From DATGLE01 sp035294325 (lineage in GTDB: Bacteria > Chloroflexota > Ktedonobacteria > Ktedonobacterales > Ktedonobacteraceae): 42,069 nucleotides of DNA. The stretch covers positions 1 through 42,069 of the forward strand of contig DATGLE010000076.1 in assembly GCA_035294325.1 (NCBI GenBank), read 5' to 3'. The notes beneath the pieces were generated by a model that saw only the letters and a list, made by a program, of their open reading frames with translations, was not told the DNA's origin and did not search any database. Shown one piece after another: positions 31,027-42,069 of the stretch (the stretch's first letter is position 1; every line of letters begins with the position of its first letter). The position numbers and the translations under genes were made by a program.

Positions 31027-32634
31027 TTAGCTCAGGTATTGATAGGCGGGCAGCGTCAGGAACTCGGTGAACTCCTCTTTGCTGATGATCCCGTCAAGGA
31101 TCTCAACTGCCAGCGCGAATTTGCGCGTGGAATACTCCTCCTCGCCGATAGCCGCTTTGATTTTTTCCAACTCCTGGGGCACCAGTTCGCGGAAAAGCTC
31201 AATCGTCACCTTGCGCCCATCGTCCAGAATGCCCTTTGGATGATGCACCCATTGCCAGATCTGCGAGCGTGCAATCTCTACCGTCGCTGCATCTTCCATC
31301 AGGTTGAAGATCGGCACACAGCCGATGCCGCGCAGCCACGACTCCAGGTATTGCAGGCTCACGCTGATATTATTGCGCAGCCCCCCCTCGGTGATTGTGC
31401 CCTCCGGCACCTTGAGCAGATCAGCCGCCGTCACATGCACGTCTTCGCGCTTCCTGTCGATCTGATTTGGCCCCTTCATGACAGCATCGAACTCGGCCTT
31501 TGCGACGGGGACCAGCCCCGGATGCGCAACCCACGTACCATCGTGGCCGTCGCTCGCCTCGCGCCGCTTGTCCTCGCGCACTTTTGCCATCGCCTCCTCG
31601 TTGGCCTGGGGATTGTTTCTGATGGGAATTTGCGCCGCCATGCCGCCGATAGCGGGGGCATTGCGCCGGTGGCAGGTTTTGATTGTGTTGAGCGTATACG
31701 AGCGCATGAAATGCGTCGTCATCGTTACCTGCGCACGGTCAGGATAGATAAATTCGGGCAGGTTGCGGAACTTCTTGATCGCGCTGAAGATATAGTCCCA
31801 GCGCCCGCAGTTCAGGCCCGCCGAGTGTTCGCGCAGTTCGTAGAGGATCTCATCCTCCTCAAAGGCCGCCAGGATCGTCTCAATCAGTACTGTGGCCTTG
31901 ATCGTACCCTGCGGGATGCCCAGCGTTTGCTCGGCCAGGGTGAATACGTCATTCCACAGGCGTGCCTCCAGGTGGTTTTCCAGCTTGGGCAGATAGAAGT
32001 AGGGGCCTGTTCCCCGCTTGAGCAGTTCGTGGACGTTGTGAAAGAAGTACAATGCGAAGTCGAAGATGCCGCCGGATACAGGCTTGCCGTCGATCTGCAC
32101 ATGCTTCTCGTAGAGATGCCAGCCGCGCGGGCGCACAAGCAGCACAGCGGTCCTATCGTTGAGCCGGTATTCCTTGCCTTCGGGACTGGTGTAGGTGATG
32201 GTGCGGCGCACAGCATCACGCACGTTGATCTGGCCCTGGATCGTGCCCTCCCAGGTTGGCGAGTGCGCGTCCTCGAAGTCTGCCATGTACACACTGGCGC
32301 CCGAATTCAAGGCGTTAATAACCATCTTGCGGTCACATGGGCCGGTAATCTCGACGCGGCGATCCTGGAGGTCGGCTGGCAGCGGTGCGATGGTCCAGTC
32401 GGCGGCGCGAATATCGGCGGTTTCGGGCAGGAAATCGGGCAGCTTTCCGGCGTCGATCTCGGCCTGGCGCTGTTCGCGCCGCCGGAGCAATTCCTCGCGG
32501 CGCCCCTCGAAGGCGCGAGCAAGCATGGCGACGAAGTTCATAGCTTCTGGCGTCAATATGGTAGCAAATTCAGGGGTGACGGGCGCTGTTACCGTAATCC
32601 CTTCGGCGTAGCGTGTAGTTGCCTGTTCTGTCAT
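31027..32634 (-). CDS. aceB: Malate synthase A
   Basis: 535 residues. Condenses glyoxylate with acetyl-CoA to malate, second step of the glyoxylate shunt. The family signature REHSAGLNCGRWDYIF is complete; FVMAS-like ADFEDAHSPTW and the RPRGWHLYEKH region also fit the plant/bacterial A isoform. ATG at 32634 was chosen because AAGGGAG stands 5 bases upstream; ATG at 32655 overlaps that site. Its partner isocitrate lyase lies 2.3 kb away on the same strand, separated by a plus-strand tetR-glycosyltransferase pair, so the two are separate transcripts. Confidence 0.95.
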   Translation of the reverse strand: MTEQATTRYAEGITVTAPVTPEFATILTPEAMNFVAMLARAFEGRREELLRRREQRQAEIDAGKLPDFLPETADIRAADWTIAPLPADLQDRRVEITGPCDRKMVINALNSGASVYMADFEDAHSPTWEGTIQGQINVRDAVRRTITYTSPEGKEYRLNDRTAVLLVRPRGWHLYEKHVQIDGKPVSGGIFDFALYFFHNVHELLKRGTGPYFYLPKLENHLEARLWNDVFTLAEQTLGIPQGTIKATVLIETILAAFEEDEILYELREHSAGLNCGRWDYIFSAIKKFRNLPEFIYPDRAQVTMTTHFMRSYTLNTIKTCHRRNAPAIGGMAAQIPIRNNPQANEEAMAKVREDKRREASDGHDGTWVAHPGLVPVAKAEFDAVMKGPNQIDRKREDVHVTAADLLKVPEGTITEGGLRNNISVSLQYLESWLRGIGCVPIFNLMEDAATVEIARSQIWQWVHHPKGILDDGRKVTIELFRELVPQELEKIKAAIGEEEYSTRKFALAVEILDGIISKEEFTEFLTLPAYQYLS

Positions 32635-32885
32635 AGCGGCTCCCTTCCTTTCCATATGTTAAATACTGCCTCGCATTCAGATGAGCGCGTAGCGCTTCTT
32701 GCTATTCCACTCGGCGACGGGCTGCCGCCCTGCTGCTGCGCAGTCAGCCGAACGGTAAGGCTTGCGCCGCGCGAGCGGCGTTTCTGAATGATCTATCAAT
32801 TCATATCGGGGCTTTCCGAACAGTAAAAATAGTAGCTTCTACCTCCATTGTCGCATATGGCTTTTGCCGTTGGCAACCCGGCCCC

Positions 32886-32914
32886 TTGACTGCCCTTTCT
32901 CTTCACGCTATAAT
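32886..32914 (+). promoter_or_regulatory. Promoter of the tetR-glycosyltransferase genes
   Basis: TTGACT (32886..32891), 17-bp spacer, TATAAT (32909..32914): close to consensus. Confidence 0.85.
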
Positions 32915-32940
32915 ATGAGCATGCTCATAAAGTGAGCATA
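32914..32940. promoter_or_regulatory. Putative TetR operator overlapping the promoter
   Basis: TATGAGCATGCTCATA (32914..32929) is a perfect 16-bp palindrome starting on the last base of the -10 box. An extra half-site GTGAGCATA follows at 32932..32940. The position over the transcription start suits autorepression by the TetR protein encoded just downstream. Confidence 0.7.
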
Positions 32941-32983
32941 GTCATTTTTAAGAAGAGATGAAGGCTCTGAAGGATGACATAGT

Positions 32984-33643
32984 ATGGCAACGGGGAGCTT
33001 ACGTGAGCAGAACAAACAACGAACATTCGAGCGCATCAAGGAAGTAGCCAGGCGTCTCTTTGAGGAGAAAGGATATGAGCACACGACCACACGCGAGGTT
33101 GCCGAGGCAGCATGCATCGGCACAGGAACGCTGTTTCTCTACGCCCGAGATAAGGCCGAGCTTTTGATCCTTGTCTACGCCGATTCGATGCGCGAAATTA
33201 CAGGCCATGTCTTCGCGACAATTCCTGAGCGTATGTCGTTGCTGGATGCCCTCATGCACGTCTTCAACCCGTTCTTCGACCTGTATGGGCAACACCCAGG
33301 GAACGCACGGCATTTTCTCAAGGAACTGCTTTTTCACTCCAGTGAACGTAGAGGTCATCAGGAGTTTGAGGCACTACATGTGGAATTTCTGAAGCGACTG
33401 GCACACCTGGTGCGGCAGGCGCAGGATGGTGGCGAGATTCGCCGGGATGTTGATCCGCGCCAGGCTGCTGCATGCTTTTTCGCCGTATATTTTGCGGCTG
33501 TGACTGCCTGGTTAGGAAGTTTTCTGGTCTTAGAACCTTCAGAAAGCGGGTCCCTTGATCCACTGCGAGCGCTGTTCGAATTGCAGATCAGGGGGATGCT
33601 GCCGGAAGGGCGTGTACTGGATGTGAGTATACACGAAGATTAA
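32984..33643 (+). CDS. TetR/AcrR family transcriptional regulator
   Basis: 219 residues. N-terminal helix-turn-helix (about 12-58: RIKEVARRLFEEKGYEHTTT, then REVAEAACIGTGTLFLYARDK) and a variable ligand-binding domain with a long helical C-terminus. The ligand is unknown. GAAGGA lies 9 bases before the ATG. A perfect palindrome overlaps its promoter and probably is its own operator. The glycosyltransferase begins 45 bases downstream and is the likeliest target. Confidence 0.9.
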   Translation: MATGSLREQNKQRTFERIKEVARRLFEEKGYEHTTTREVAEAACIGTGTLFLYARDKAELLILVYADSMREITGHVFATIPERMSLLDALMHVFNPFFDLYGQHPGNARHFLKELLFHSSERRGHQEFEALHVEFLKRLAHLVRQAQDGGEIRRDVDPRQAAACFFAVYFAAVTAWLGSFLVLEPSESGSLDPLRALFELQIRGMLPEGRVLDVSIHED

Positions 33644-33688
33644 GGGAAATTGCATTTTATAAGAATTATATTATAAAGGATAGTATAG

Positions 33689-34957
33689 ATGCGAATTGTG
33701 ATTATGACATCGGGATCGCGCGGCGATGTGCAGCCCTACATCGCGCTGGGGCTGGGCCTGCAACGGGCAGGCTATCAGGTCTGCATGCTCACGCATAGCA
33801 TCTTTGCGCCGATGATTGAGCAGTATTGTCTGGAATTTATGCCGCTAACCGGGAATCCGCGTGCCATGTTGGAGAGCAGCGAGGGCCAGCGTCTTCTCGA
33901 AACGGGGGGAAACATGCCTGGCTTTGTGCGTGAGATGCGAGAGGCAGAAAAGGGGCAGCAACGGGCATTTCTCAAAGATGCACTGAGTGCCCTTACCGGC
34001 GCCGATCTTCTGCTGTACTCATCTCTCTGCTTTGTCGGCTCGTATGCTGCGGAAGCGCTGCATATTCCTGCTATCTTTGTGCCGCTGCTGCCTGCTATTC
34101 CAACGCGGGCTTTCCCTTATCCCATAGGCCGCTATCGTAATTCTGGTGGCTTTGGGAATCGCCTCTCTCACATACTCGGCAACCTGCTCATCTGGCAGAT
34201 GATGCGCCCGGTCATGCAGCCCATACGCCGAGAACTGGGCTTAAAGCCGATTCCGATGGATGGATCAATTTCCTGGCTCCTCAAGACGCACCAGGGCGTC
34301 ATGCTCGGCTATAGTCCGCTGGTCTTGCCCCCGCCCGCCGACTGGCCCGAGTGGGTACACGTCACCGGCTACTGGTTTCTGGATGCGCCGCATAGCTGGC
34401 AGCCGCCCGCAGCTCTACTCGATTTTCTGGAGGCTGGGCCTCCGCCCGTCTACATCGGTTTTGGCAGCATGACGAACCGTCAGGCGGAAGAGGCCATTGG
34501 CATCGCCTTGAAGGCACTGGAGCGTGCAAAGCAGCGCGGCATCATCGCAACCGGCTGGGGCGCCCTCAGCAACGCCACTTTGCCCGGCAGCATCTTCAAG
34601 ATTGAGGATGTACCGCATGATTGGCTCTTTCCACGCGTGGCTGCCGTCGTTCATCACGCGGGTTGCGGTACTACCGGGGCTGGATTACGGGCCGGGGTTC
34701 CAACTGTTCCGGTACCCTTCATTGCCGACCAGCCCTTCTGGGCGGAGCGTGTGCATCGCCTGGGGGTTGCCACACGGCCAATCCCACGCAAACGCCTCAC
34801 TGCTGAGAACCTGGCGGCGGCTATCACCACCGCCGTCACTGATCCATCCCTGCGCGCTTGTGCTGCCGACCTGGGTGCCCGCATCCGTGCCGAGGATGGC
34901 GTGGGCAACGCCGTCCAGGTCGTGCAGCAAACGCTGGCTAATCCATCGGACTCATGA
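33689..34957 (+). CDS. UGT-like glycosyltransferase (GT1, MGT/sterol-glucosyltransferase type)
   Basis: 422 residues. Two-Rossmann-domain enzyme that moves a sugar from a nucleotide sugar onto a small lipophilic acceptor. The N-terminus SGSRGDVQPYIALGLGLQRA is the GT28/sterol-3-beta-glucosyltransferase signature. The C-terminal nucleotide-sugar motif HHAGCGTTGAGLRAGVPTVP and DQPFWAERVHRLGVA are intact, with VYIGFGSM before it. Members decorate macrolides, sterols, flavonoids or hopanoid-like lipids; with the TetR gene upstream, drug inactivation or lipid glycosylation is plausible. Its last 20 bases overlap the convergent isocitrate lyase gene. Confidence 0.9.
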   Translation: MRIVIMTSGSRGDVQPYIALGLGLQRAGYQVCMLTHSIFAPMIEQYCLEFMPLTGNPRAMLESSEGQRLLETGGNMPGFVREMREAEKGQQRAFLKDALSALTGADLLLYSSLCFVGSYAAEALHIPAIFVPLLPAIPTRAFPYPIGRYRNSGGFGNRLSHILGNLLIWQMMRPVMQPIRRELGLKPIPMDGSISWLLKTHQGVMLGYSPLVLPPPADWPEWVHVTGYWFLDAPHSWQPPAALLDFLEAGPPPVYIGFGSMTNRQAEEAIGIALKALERAKQRGIIATGWGALSNATLPGSIFKIEDVPHDWLFPRVAAVVHHAGCGTTGAGLRAGVPTVPVPFIADQPFWAERVHRLGVATRPIPRKRLTAENLAAAITTAVTDPSLRACAADLGARIRAEDGVGNAVQVVQQTLANPSDS

Positions 34958-36284
34958 TGGGATCGAAGCCATAAGCCTCGAACAGAGAGGTGTCCTCGAT
35001 AGTGTGGCCGTTAAACTGCTCCTCCTCGGTTGAGCCGTTGAGGGCTGTTGTGGAAGATGTCCCCCCGGCGATAACCTGGGCCACCTCGTCGAAGTAGCCG
35101 GTACCTGCTTCGCGCTGGTGCTTCGTCGCCGTGTAGCCATAGGCTTCCAGGGCGAACTCGGCCTGTTGCAGCCGCGAATAAGCTGCCATACCATGCTCTC
35201 GATAGCCGCGAGCGAGCTTGAACATGCTGTAGTTGAGAGTATGGAAGCCGGCCAGTGTGATGAACTGGAAGGCGTAACCCATCTCGCCCAGCGTCTCCTG
35301 GAAGCTCATAATGGTTTGCTCGTCGAGCTTCTTGCGCCAGTTGAACGAAGGGGAGCAGTTGTAGGCGAGCAGTTTGCCGGGATAGCGTGCGTGGATGGCG
35401 TCGGCGAAGCGCTGCGCCTCGTCGAGATTCGGCTCCGAAGTCTCCCACCAGAGGAGATCGCTATAGGGCGCGTAGGCCAGGCCGCGCGCGATGGCCGCAT
35501 CAAGTCCGCTGCGTACCCGGTAGAAGCCCTCGGCGGTACGCTCGCCGGTCAGGAAGCGCTGGTCGGCGGGATCGATGTCAGAAGTGATGAGCTGCGCACT
35601 ATTAGCATCGGTGCGCGCGATGAGAAGCGTTGGTACGCCGAGCACATCAGCAGCGAGCCGCGCGGCGGTGAGATGCCTGATCGCCGTCTGCGTTGGGATC
35701 AATACTTTGCCGCCCATATGCCCGCATTTCTTTTCGGAGGCCAGTTGATCTTCAATATGGACTCCGGCGGCGCCTGCCTCGATCATAGCCTTCATCATCT
35801 CGAATACGTTCAGAGGACCGCCGAAACCGGCTTCGGCATCGGCGACGATGGGCGCAAACCAGTAAGTGTTGCCTTTGCCCTCCGCGTGCTGGATCTGGTC
35901 GGCGCGCTGGAGCGCCTGGTTGATCCTGCGCACAAGCTGGGGAACGCTGTTGGATGGGTAGAGGCTCTGGTCTGGATAGGTGTGCCCGGCGAGATTGGCA
36001 TCTGCCGCGACCTGCCAGCCGCTCACATAGATAGCCTTCAAGCCTGCCTTGACTTGCTGAACGGCCTGGTTCCCCGTCAACGCGCCCAGTGCCGCTACAT
36101 ATGGCTCGCTATGTAACAATTTCCACAATCGCTCGGCCCCCATGCGCGCCAGCGTATATTCGATCTGGACGGAGCCGCGTAAGCGCAGCACGTCTTCCGC
36201 TGTATATGGACGCTTGATTCCCTTCCAGCGAGGATCATGTTTCCACGCGTGCGTAAGTTCGGCAACATGTTGACTGCTCATCAT
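34938..36284 (-). CDS. aceA: Isocitrate lyase
   Basis: 448 residues. Splits isocitrate into glyoxylate and succinate, first step of the glyoxylate shunt, completed by aceB at 31027..32634. The active-site signature KKCGHM is present, with the surrounding HIEDQLASE and GYRE...FELEAYGYTA-type regions. GAGGAGGAAG stands before the ATG (36284; the second Met at 36281 is equally possible). It follows the secA terminator and has its own candidate promoter. The 3' end overlaps the convergent glycosyltransferase by 20 bases. Confidence 0.95.
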   Translation of the reverse strand: MMSSQHVAELTHAWKHDPRWKGIKRPYTAEDVLRLRGSVQIEYTLARMGAERLWKLLHSEPYVAALGALTGNQAVQQVKAGLKAIYVSGWQVAADANLAGHTYPDQSLYPSNSVPQLVRRINQALQRADQIQHAEGKGNTYWFAPIVADAEAGFGGPLNVFEMMKAMIEAGAAGVHIEDQLASEKKCGHMGGKVLIPTQTAIRHLTAARLAADVLGVPTLLIARTDANSAQLITSDIDPADQRFLTGERTAEGFYRVRSGLDAAIARGLAYAPYSDLLWWETSEPNLDEAQRFADAIHARYPGKLLAYNCSPSFNWRKKLDEQTIMSFQETLGEMGYAFQFITLAGFHTLNYSMFKLARGYREHGMAAYSRLQQAEFALEAYGYTATKHQREAGTGYFDEVAQVIAGGTSSTTALNGSTEEEQFNGHTIEDTSLFEAYGFDPIMSPMD

Positions 36285-36325
36285 AATCTTCCTCCTCTCT
36301 AAGAGAGATATAAATGATAGGTTAA

Positions 36326-36355
36326 GCTATAATGGGTGACGCCTACGTAATTCAA
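36326..36355 (-). promoter_or_regulatory. Candidate promoter of aceA
   Basis: On the minus strand TTGAAT (36355..36350) and TATAGC (36331..36326) are 18 bp apart, about 40 bases before the ATG. The -10 is not ideal. Confidence 0.4.
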
Positions 36356-36465
36356 TTCCTCGGGGCTATGAATACTATTCCCTTGAGAGAAGGGTAACAT
36401 GAAATATGGCGAAAGATCTATGTTTTTACAATGCAGATTGTGAGGATTAGCATAACTTTTTAGTT

Positions 36466-36520
36466 ATATAACACGAAGGAGGCCCGAACCCGCAGGGTTC
36501 GGGCCTCCTTCGTGTTATAT
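36466..36520 (-). terminator. Strong hairpin after secA, 26-bp perfect stem
   Basis: 36466..36491 and 36495..36520 are exact complements around a GCA loop, 4 bases after the secA stop. The outer AT part (ATATAACACG) helps a terminator role on both strands, though the T-run is short. It also belongs with the long palindromes of this window. Confidence 0.75.
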
Positions 36521-36524
36521 GTTC

Positions 36525-39980
<3,456 letters not shown>

Positions 39981-40064
39981 AATGGCCTCTGCTCCTGCTA
40001 ATCGGCGTTGATTCTATATCTACCATGTTGGTTATGTTCTCACATTCATATAATATACGGCTCA

Positions 40065-40073
40065 ATTATACCA
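40065..40073 (-). promoter_or_regulatory. Extended -10 promoter of secA
   Basis: Minus strand TGGTATAAT: a consensus -10 with the TG extension, which compensates for the lack of a good -35. About 85 bases before the secA ATG. Confidence 0.55.
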
Positions 40074-40146
40074 TAGTTGAGGGAGTCCTGGGGATAATCT
40101 GGAACATGAGTGGCAGGACTCTCAACGGCTCCGCCCTGCTCGAAAA

Positions 40147-40250
40147 GAGGGAGGGTGCGGGCGGGACTGCGTGCCGCCCCGCCTGCACCCTCCCGTGCTT
40201 ACACTTCGAGCGATCCACATGTGGACCGCTCGAAGGTTGTAAGCACGGGA
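40147..40250. repeat. Two adjoining hairpins after the lactate permease gene
   Basis: GGGAGGGTGCGGGCGGG (from about 40149) pairs with CCGCCCCGCCTGCACCCTCC, and overlapping its end a second hairpin runs from TCCCGTGCTTACA (40191) to TGTAAGCACGGGA (40250) with CTTCGAGCG/CGCTCGAAG inside. The first resembles the GGGTGCAGGG family. Both follow the permease stop and may terminate it. Confidence 0.65.
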
Positions 40251-40295
40251 AAGTCCTGTCAGGAAGGCGCCCACCGGAAGGAAAGATGGGACTGC

Positions 40296-42008
40296 TCAGA
40301 GGCGCATCGCCCCTGGCAGCAGGAAGTAATAGAGGAGACCGACGAGGATGAGCCATGCCAGCAGGACCAGTGTCCATCCCATGTTATGGCGAATGACCTG
40401 GCCCTCATTGCGCACAAAACGCGTGGTAGAGACGCCCACGCTCGCCGTCTGTGGCGCCACCGGCTTGCCAACCTCGGCCCCCACCGAGTTCAGCGAGGGC
40501 AGTATCAGCACGGGGAAGCCGAGCAGCCTGCCCACCTGAACCTGAACCAGACCAAACAGGCTGTTGGTGGAGGTATTGCTGCCAGAGAGTGCAACGCCGA
40601 TCCAGCCAAGAATGGGAGCGAGCAGAATGAAGGCGGGACCTACTTTCGAGAAGCCATAGGCCAGCGATGTCGCCATACCCGAATAGTTGAAGACGAACGC
40701 CAGACCAAAGATGAAGACCCCAACCAGCAGCGCGCCCCACATCTGGTGGAAGGTGTCGCGGAATACCTGTCCCAGCACTGCACCGCTCGGACGGATAAAG
40801 ATGAGCATGATTAACCAGGAGACCAGGATGGAGGTGCCAGCAATGAAGGGCGTGAACGAAAAGGCAGCGGAGGCCAGCTTATGGCTGATGGTAGGAGGTT
40901 GAGCGGCCGATATCGCGAATTTCGCCAGGATGACCTTCGGTAGAGGAGACCAGGGGCCGGTCCACAGCACGACCACCACGATCAGGATCAGGAACGGGAG
41001 CAGGGATTCAAAGACCGAATGCCGGGGAAGAGGATTCTCGCGCTCTCCGGGGCCTTCTCCGCTGCCTCCTCCGCCTCCAACCGCCGCCCCGGCTCCAACG
41101 GGAGTTCCGCTCTCAACGGCGGTCAGCGTGCTGGCGGCCATGCGCGCCTTCTGCTCCTCTTCGCTCAATTCTACGCCCCCATAGCCCAGCACCACCTTCG
41201 GACGCCAGACCCGCAGCAGCAGGAGCAGCGCGCCAAACGAGACCAGCGCGCCAATGATATCGGGGAGATAGGGACCCAGAAATTGTGAGGTCGGAAACTG
41301 GCCCAGAATGTAGGCCAGCGATCCCACCAGCGCCAGCGGCCAGCCCTCGCGAAATCCCCTGCGACCAGCTACCAGATAGATGAGCACCCAGGGAGGCAGC
41401 AGCGCCAGGATAGCCACAATTTTTCCCACCGAAGCCGATAGCGCTAACAACGGCAGCCCGGTTACTGCTGCCAGCGCAATAATTGGCGCTCCGAGCGCAC
41501 CATATGAGACGGGGGCATTGTTGGCTATGGCCGCTACGCGGATCGCGTCGAGTTCGATGACGCCCAGCGCGACCAGGATGGGAGCGATTACGGCCCAGGG
41601 GTAGCCGAAGCCGACCAGCCCTTCAAGCAGTGCACCCAGCGACCAGGCCAGCAGAATCGCCTGGACGCGCACATCGGCAGTAGCCTGCTCGATCAACCAG
41701 TTTTTGAAGGTTTCAAAGAGACCTGTCAGCTTCAACGTGTTGAAAATAACCAGGCCCCAGAAGGTGATCCAGTCCACCGCCCAGATGCCGTTGGCGCTAC
41801 CAATGAGGTAGGCCGTGATGCCATTGCTCACTGGCATGCGCCACAATGCAATAGCGACGATCAGGGTGATGATGGAGCCGATCAGGGTGGCGAGCCAGGC
41901 GGTGATGCGGAAGACCGCGAGCATCACCAGCAGCGCGATGATTGGTATGAGGGCAGCCAGTACAGTCAGACCAAGATTCCCAAGTGGATTAAGTACTTGT
42001 TGGAACAT
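40296..42008 (-). CDS. L-lactate permease family transporter
   Basis: 570 residues, polytopic membrane protein of the LctP/LldP family: about 13 hydrophobic segments, with family stretches such as LVGFGYPWAVIAPILVALG, GALGAPIIALA and GVALSGSNTSTNSLFG. It would take up L-lactate (also D-lactate or glycolate) with protons. A charged, Gly-rich cytoplasmic loop lies at about 295-325 (VGAGAAVGGGGGSGEG). GAGGAGG precedes the ATG. Lactate uptake fits with the glyoxylate-shunt genes nearby for growth on C2/C3 acids (inference). No lactate dehydrogenase gene is seen in the window. Confidence 0.9.
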   Translation of the reverse strand: MFQQVLNPLGNLGLTVLAALIPIIALLVMLAVFRITAWLATLIGSIITLIVAIALWRMPVSNGITAYLIGSANGIWAVDWITFWGLVIFNTLKLTGLFETFKNWLIEQATADVRVQAILLAWSLGALLEGLVGFGYPWAVIAPILVALGVIELDAIRVAAIANNAPVSYGALGAPIIALAAVTGLPLLALSASVGKIVAILALLPPWVLIYLVAGRRGFREGWPLALVGSLAYILGQFPTSQFLGPYLPDIIGALVSFGALLLLLRVWRPKVVLGYGGVELSEEEQKARMAASTLTAVESGTPVGAGAAVGGGGGSGEGPGERENPLPRHSVFESLLPFLILIVVVVLWTGPWSPLPKVILAKFAISAAQPPTISHKLASAAFSFTPFIAGTSILVSWLIMLIFIRPSGAVLGQVFRDTFHQMWGALLVGVFIFGLAFVFNYSGMATSLAYGFSKVGPAFILLAPILGWIGVALSGSNTSTNSLFGLVQVQVGRLLGFPVLILPSLNSVGAEVGKPVAPQTASVGVSTTRFVRNEGQVIRHNMGWTLVLLAWLILVGLLYYFLLPGAMRL

Positions 42009-42069
42009 CAGGTTCCTCCTCGTTTTTGTGTCTGTGACAACAAAGGCGCCTTCCTTCTGCTATTTTACC

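Larger units (their letters stand above)
32635..32983. other. Divergent region between aceB and tetR, 349 bp
   Basis: No gene seen. The right end has the tetR promoter and operator (32886..32929). The left end has GC-rich, repeat-like sequence (32700-32785) without a clean hairpin. No confident aceB promoter was found. Confidence 0.6.
39981..40295. other. Intergenic region between lactate permease and secA, 315 bp
   Basis: No gene seen. From right to left on the minus strand it has two adjoining hairpins (40147..40250) after the permease stop, then the secA promoter and an AT-rich secA leader. Confidence 0.65.

Noticed and set aside
31039..32787. 582-codon open frame on the plus strand
   Set aside because: It lies opposite malate synthase, whose signature motif is intact on the minus strand; no domain is recognisable in the antisense frame.

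Overview
The window reads as about 42 kb of chromosome from a Gram-positive-like, GC-rich member of the Chloroflexota, most likely a Ktedonobacteria-type soil organism. This is an inference from gene content: PknB-like kinase with a C-terminal membrane anchor, sedolisin lipoproteins, a LytS/AraC two-component set, T-box and SAM-I leaders, and a SecA carrying a SEC-C tail. It also rests on the many long palindromic intergenic repeats. No rRNA, tRNA, phage, IS transposase or CRISPR array was seen.

Layout. 1-7.1 kb: a truncated DHA2 drug/metabolite exporter, a Ser/Thr kinase with a textbook sigma-70 promoter, a small membrane protein, then on the minus strand a DUF2156-GtrA fusion and a GT39 membrane glycosyltransferase (cell-envelope functions). 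7.4-13 kb: a XylR_N/V4R-LytS histidine kinase, two response regulators, an acyl-CoA ligase and a metal-dependent amidohydrolase, possibly a sensed aromatic or acyl-CoA pathway. 13.2-18.7 kb: a one-carbon cluster with a MetF-like protein lacking the catalytic Glu, a SAM-dependent methyltransferase, a core-MetE lacking the N-terminal folate-domain half, and a MetV-MetF fusion. 18.9-21.7 kb: two tandem sedolisin lipoproteins without pro-domains. 21.9-27.2 kb (minus): metX-metY-lysC-asd for homoserine acylation, sulfhydrylation and the aspartate-family trunk. 28.5-30.9 kb: thrS and a Nudix hydrolase. 31-36.3 kb: malate synthase and isocitrate lyase (glyoxylate shunt) flanking a tetR-glycosyltransferase pair. 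36.5-42 kb: an extra-long secA and an L-lactate permease.

The regulatory centre is 27.2-28.5 kb. Two strong promoters fire divergently. Leftward, the metX transcript first passes a SAM-I riboswitch with its own terminator and then a complete T-box whose specifier reads AUG (Met) with its own terminator. Rightward, thrS has a T-box with candidate specifier ACC. The leftward leader should therefore let RNA polymerase through only when SAM is low and tRNA-Met is uncharged. With the folate/MetE cluster upstream, a large part of this window concerns methionine and methyl-group supply.

A second theme is repeats. At least eleven intergenic sites hold long, near-perfect hairpins (17-31 bp arms). Several share flanking motifs while their cores differ yet stay self-complementary. 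Other families (a CATCCTGAGC type, a TGTAGGGGC type and a GGGTGCAGGG type) are also present. Four genes end inside such repeats, and one palindrome is translated in frame inside the GT39 gene.
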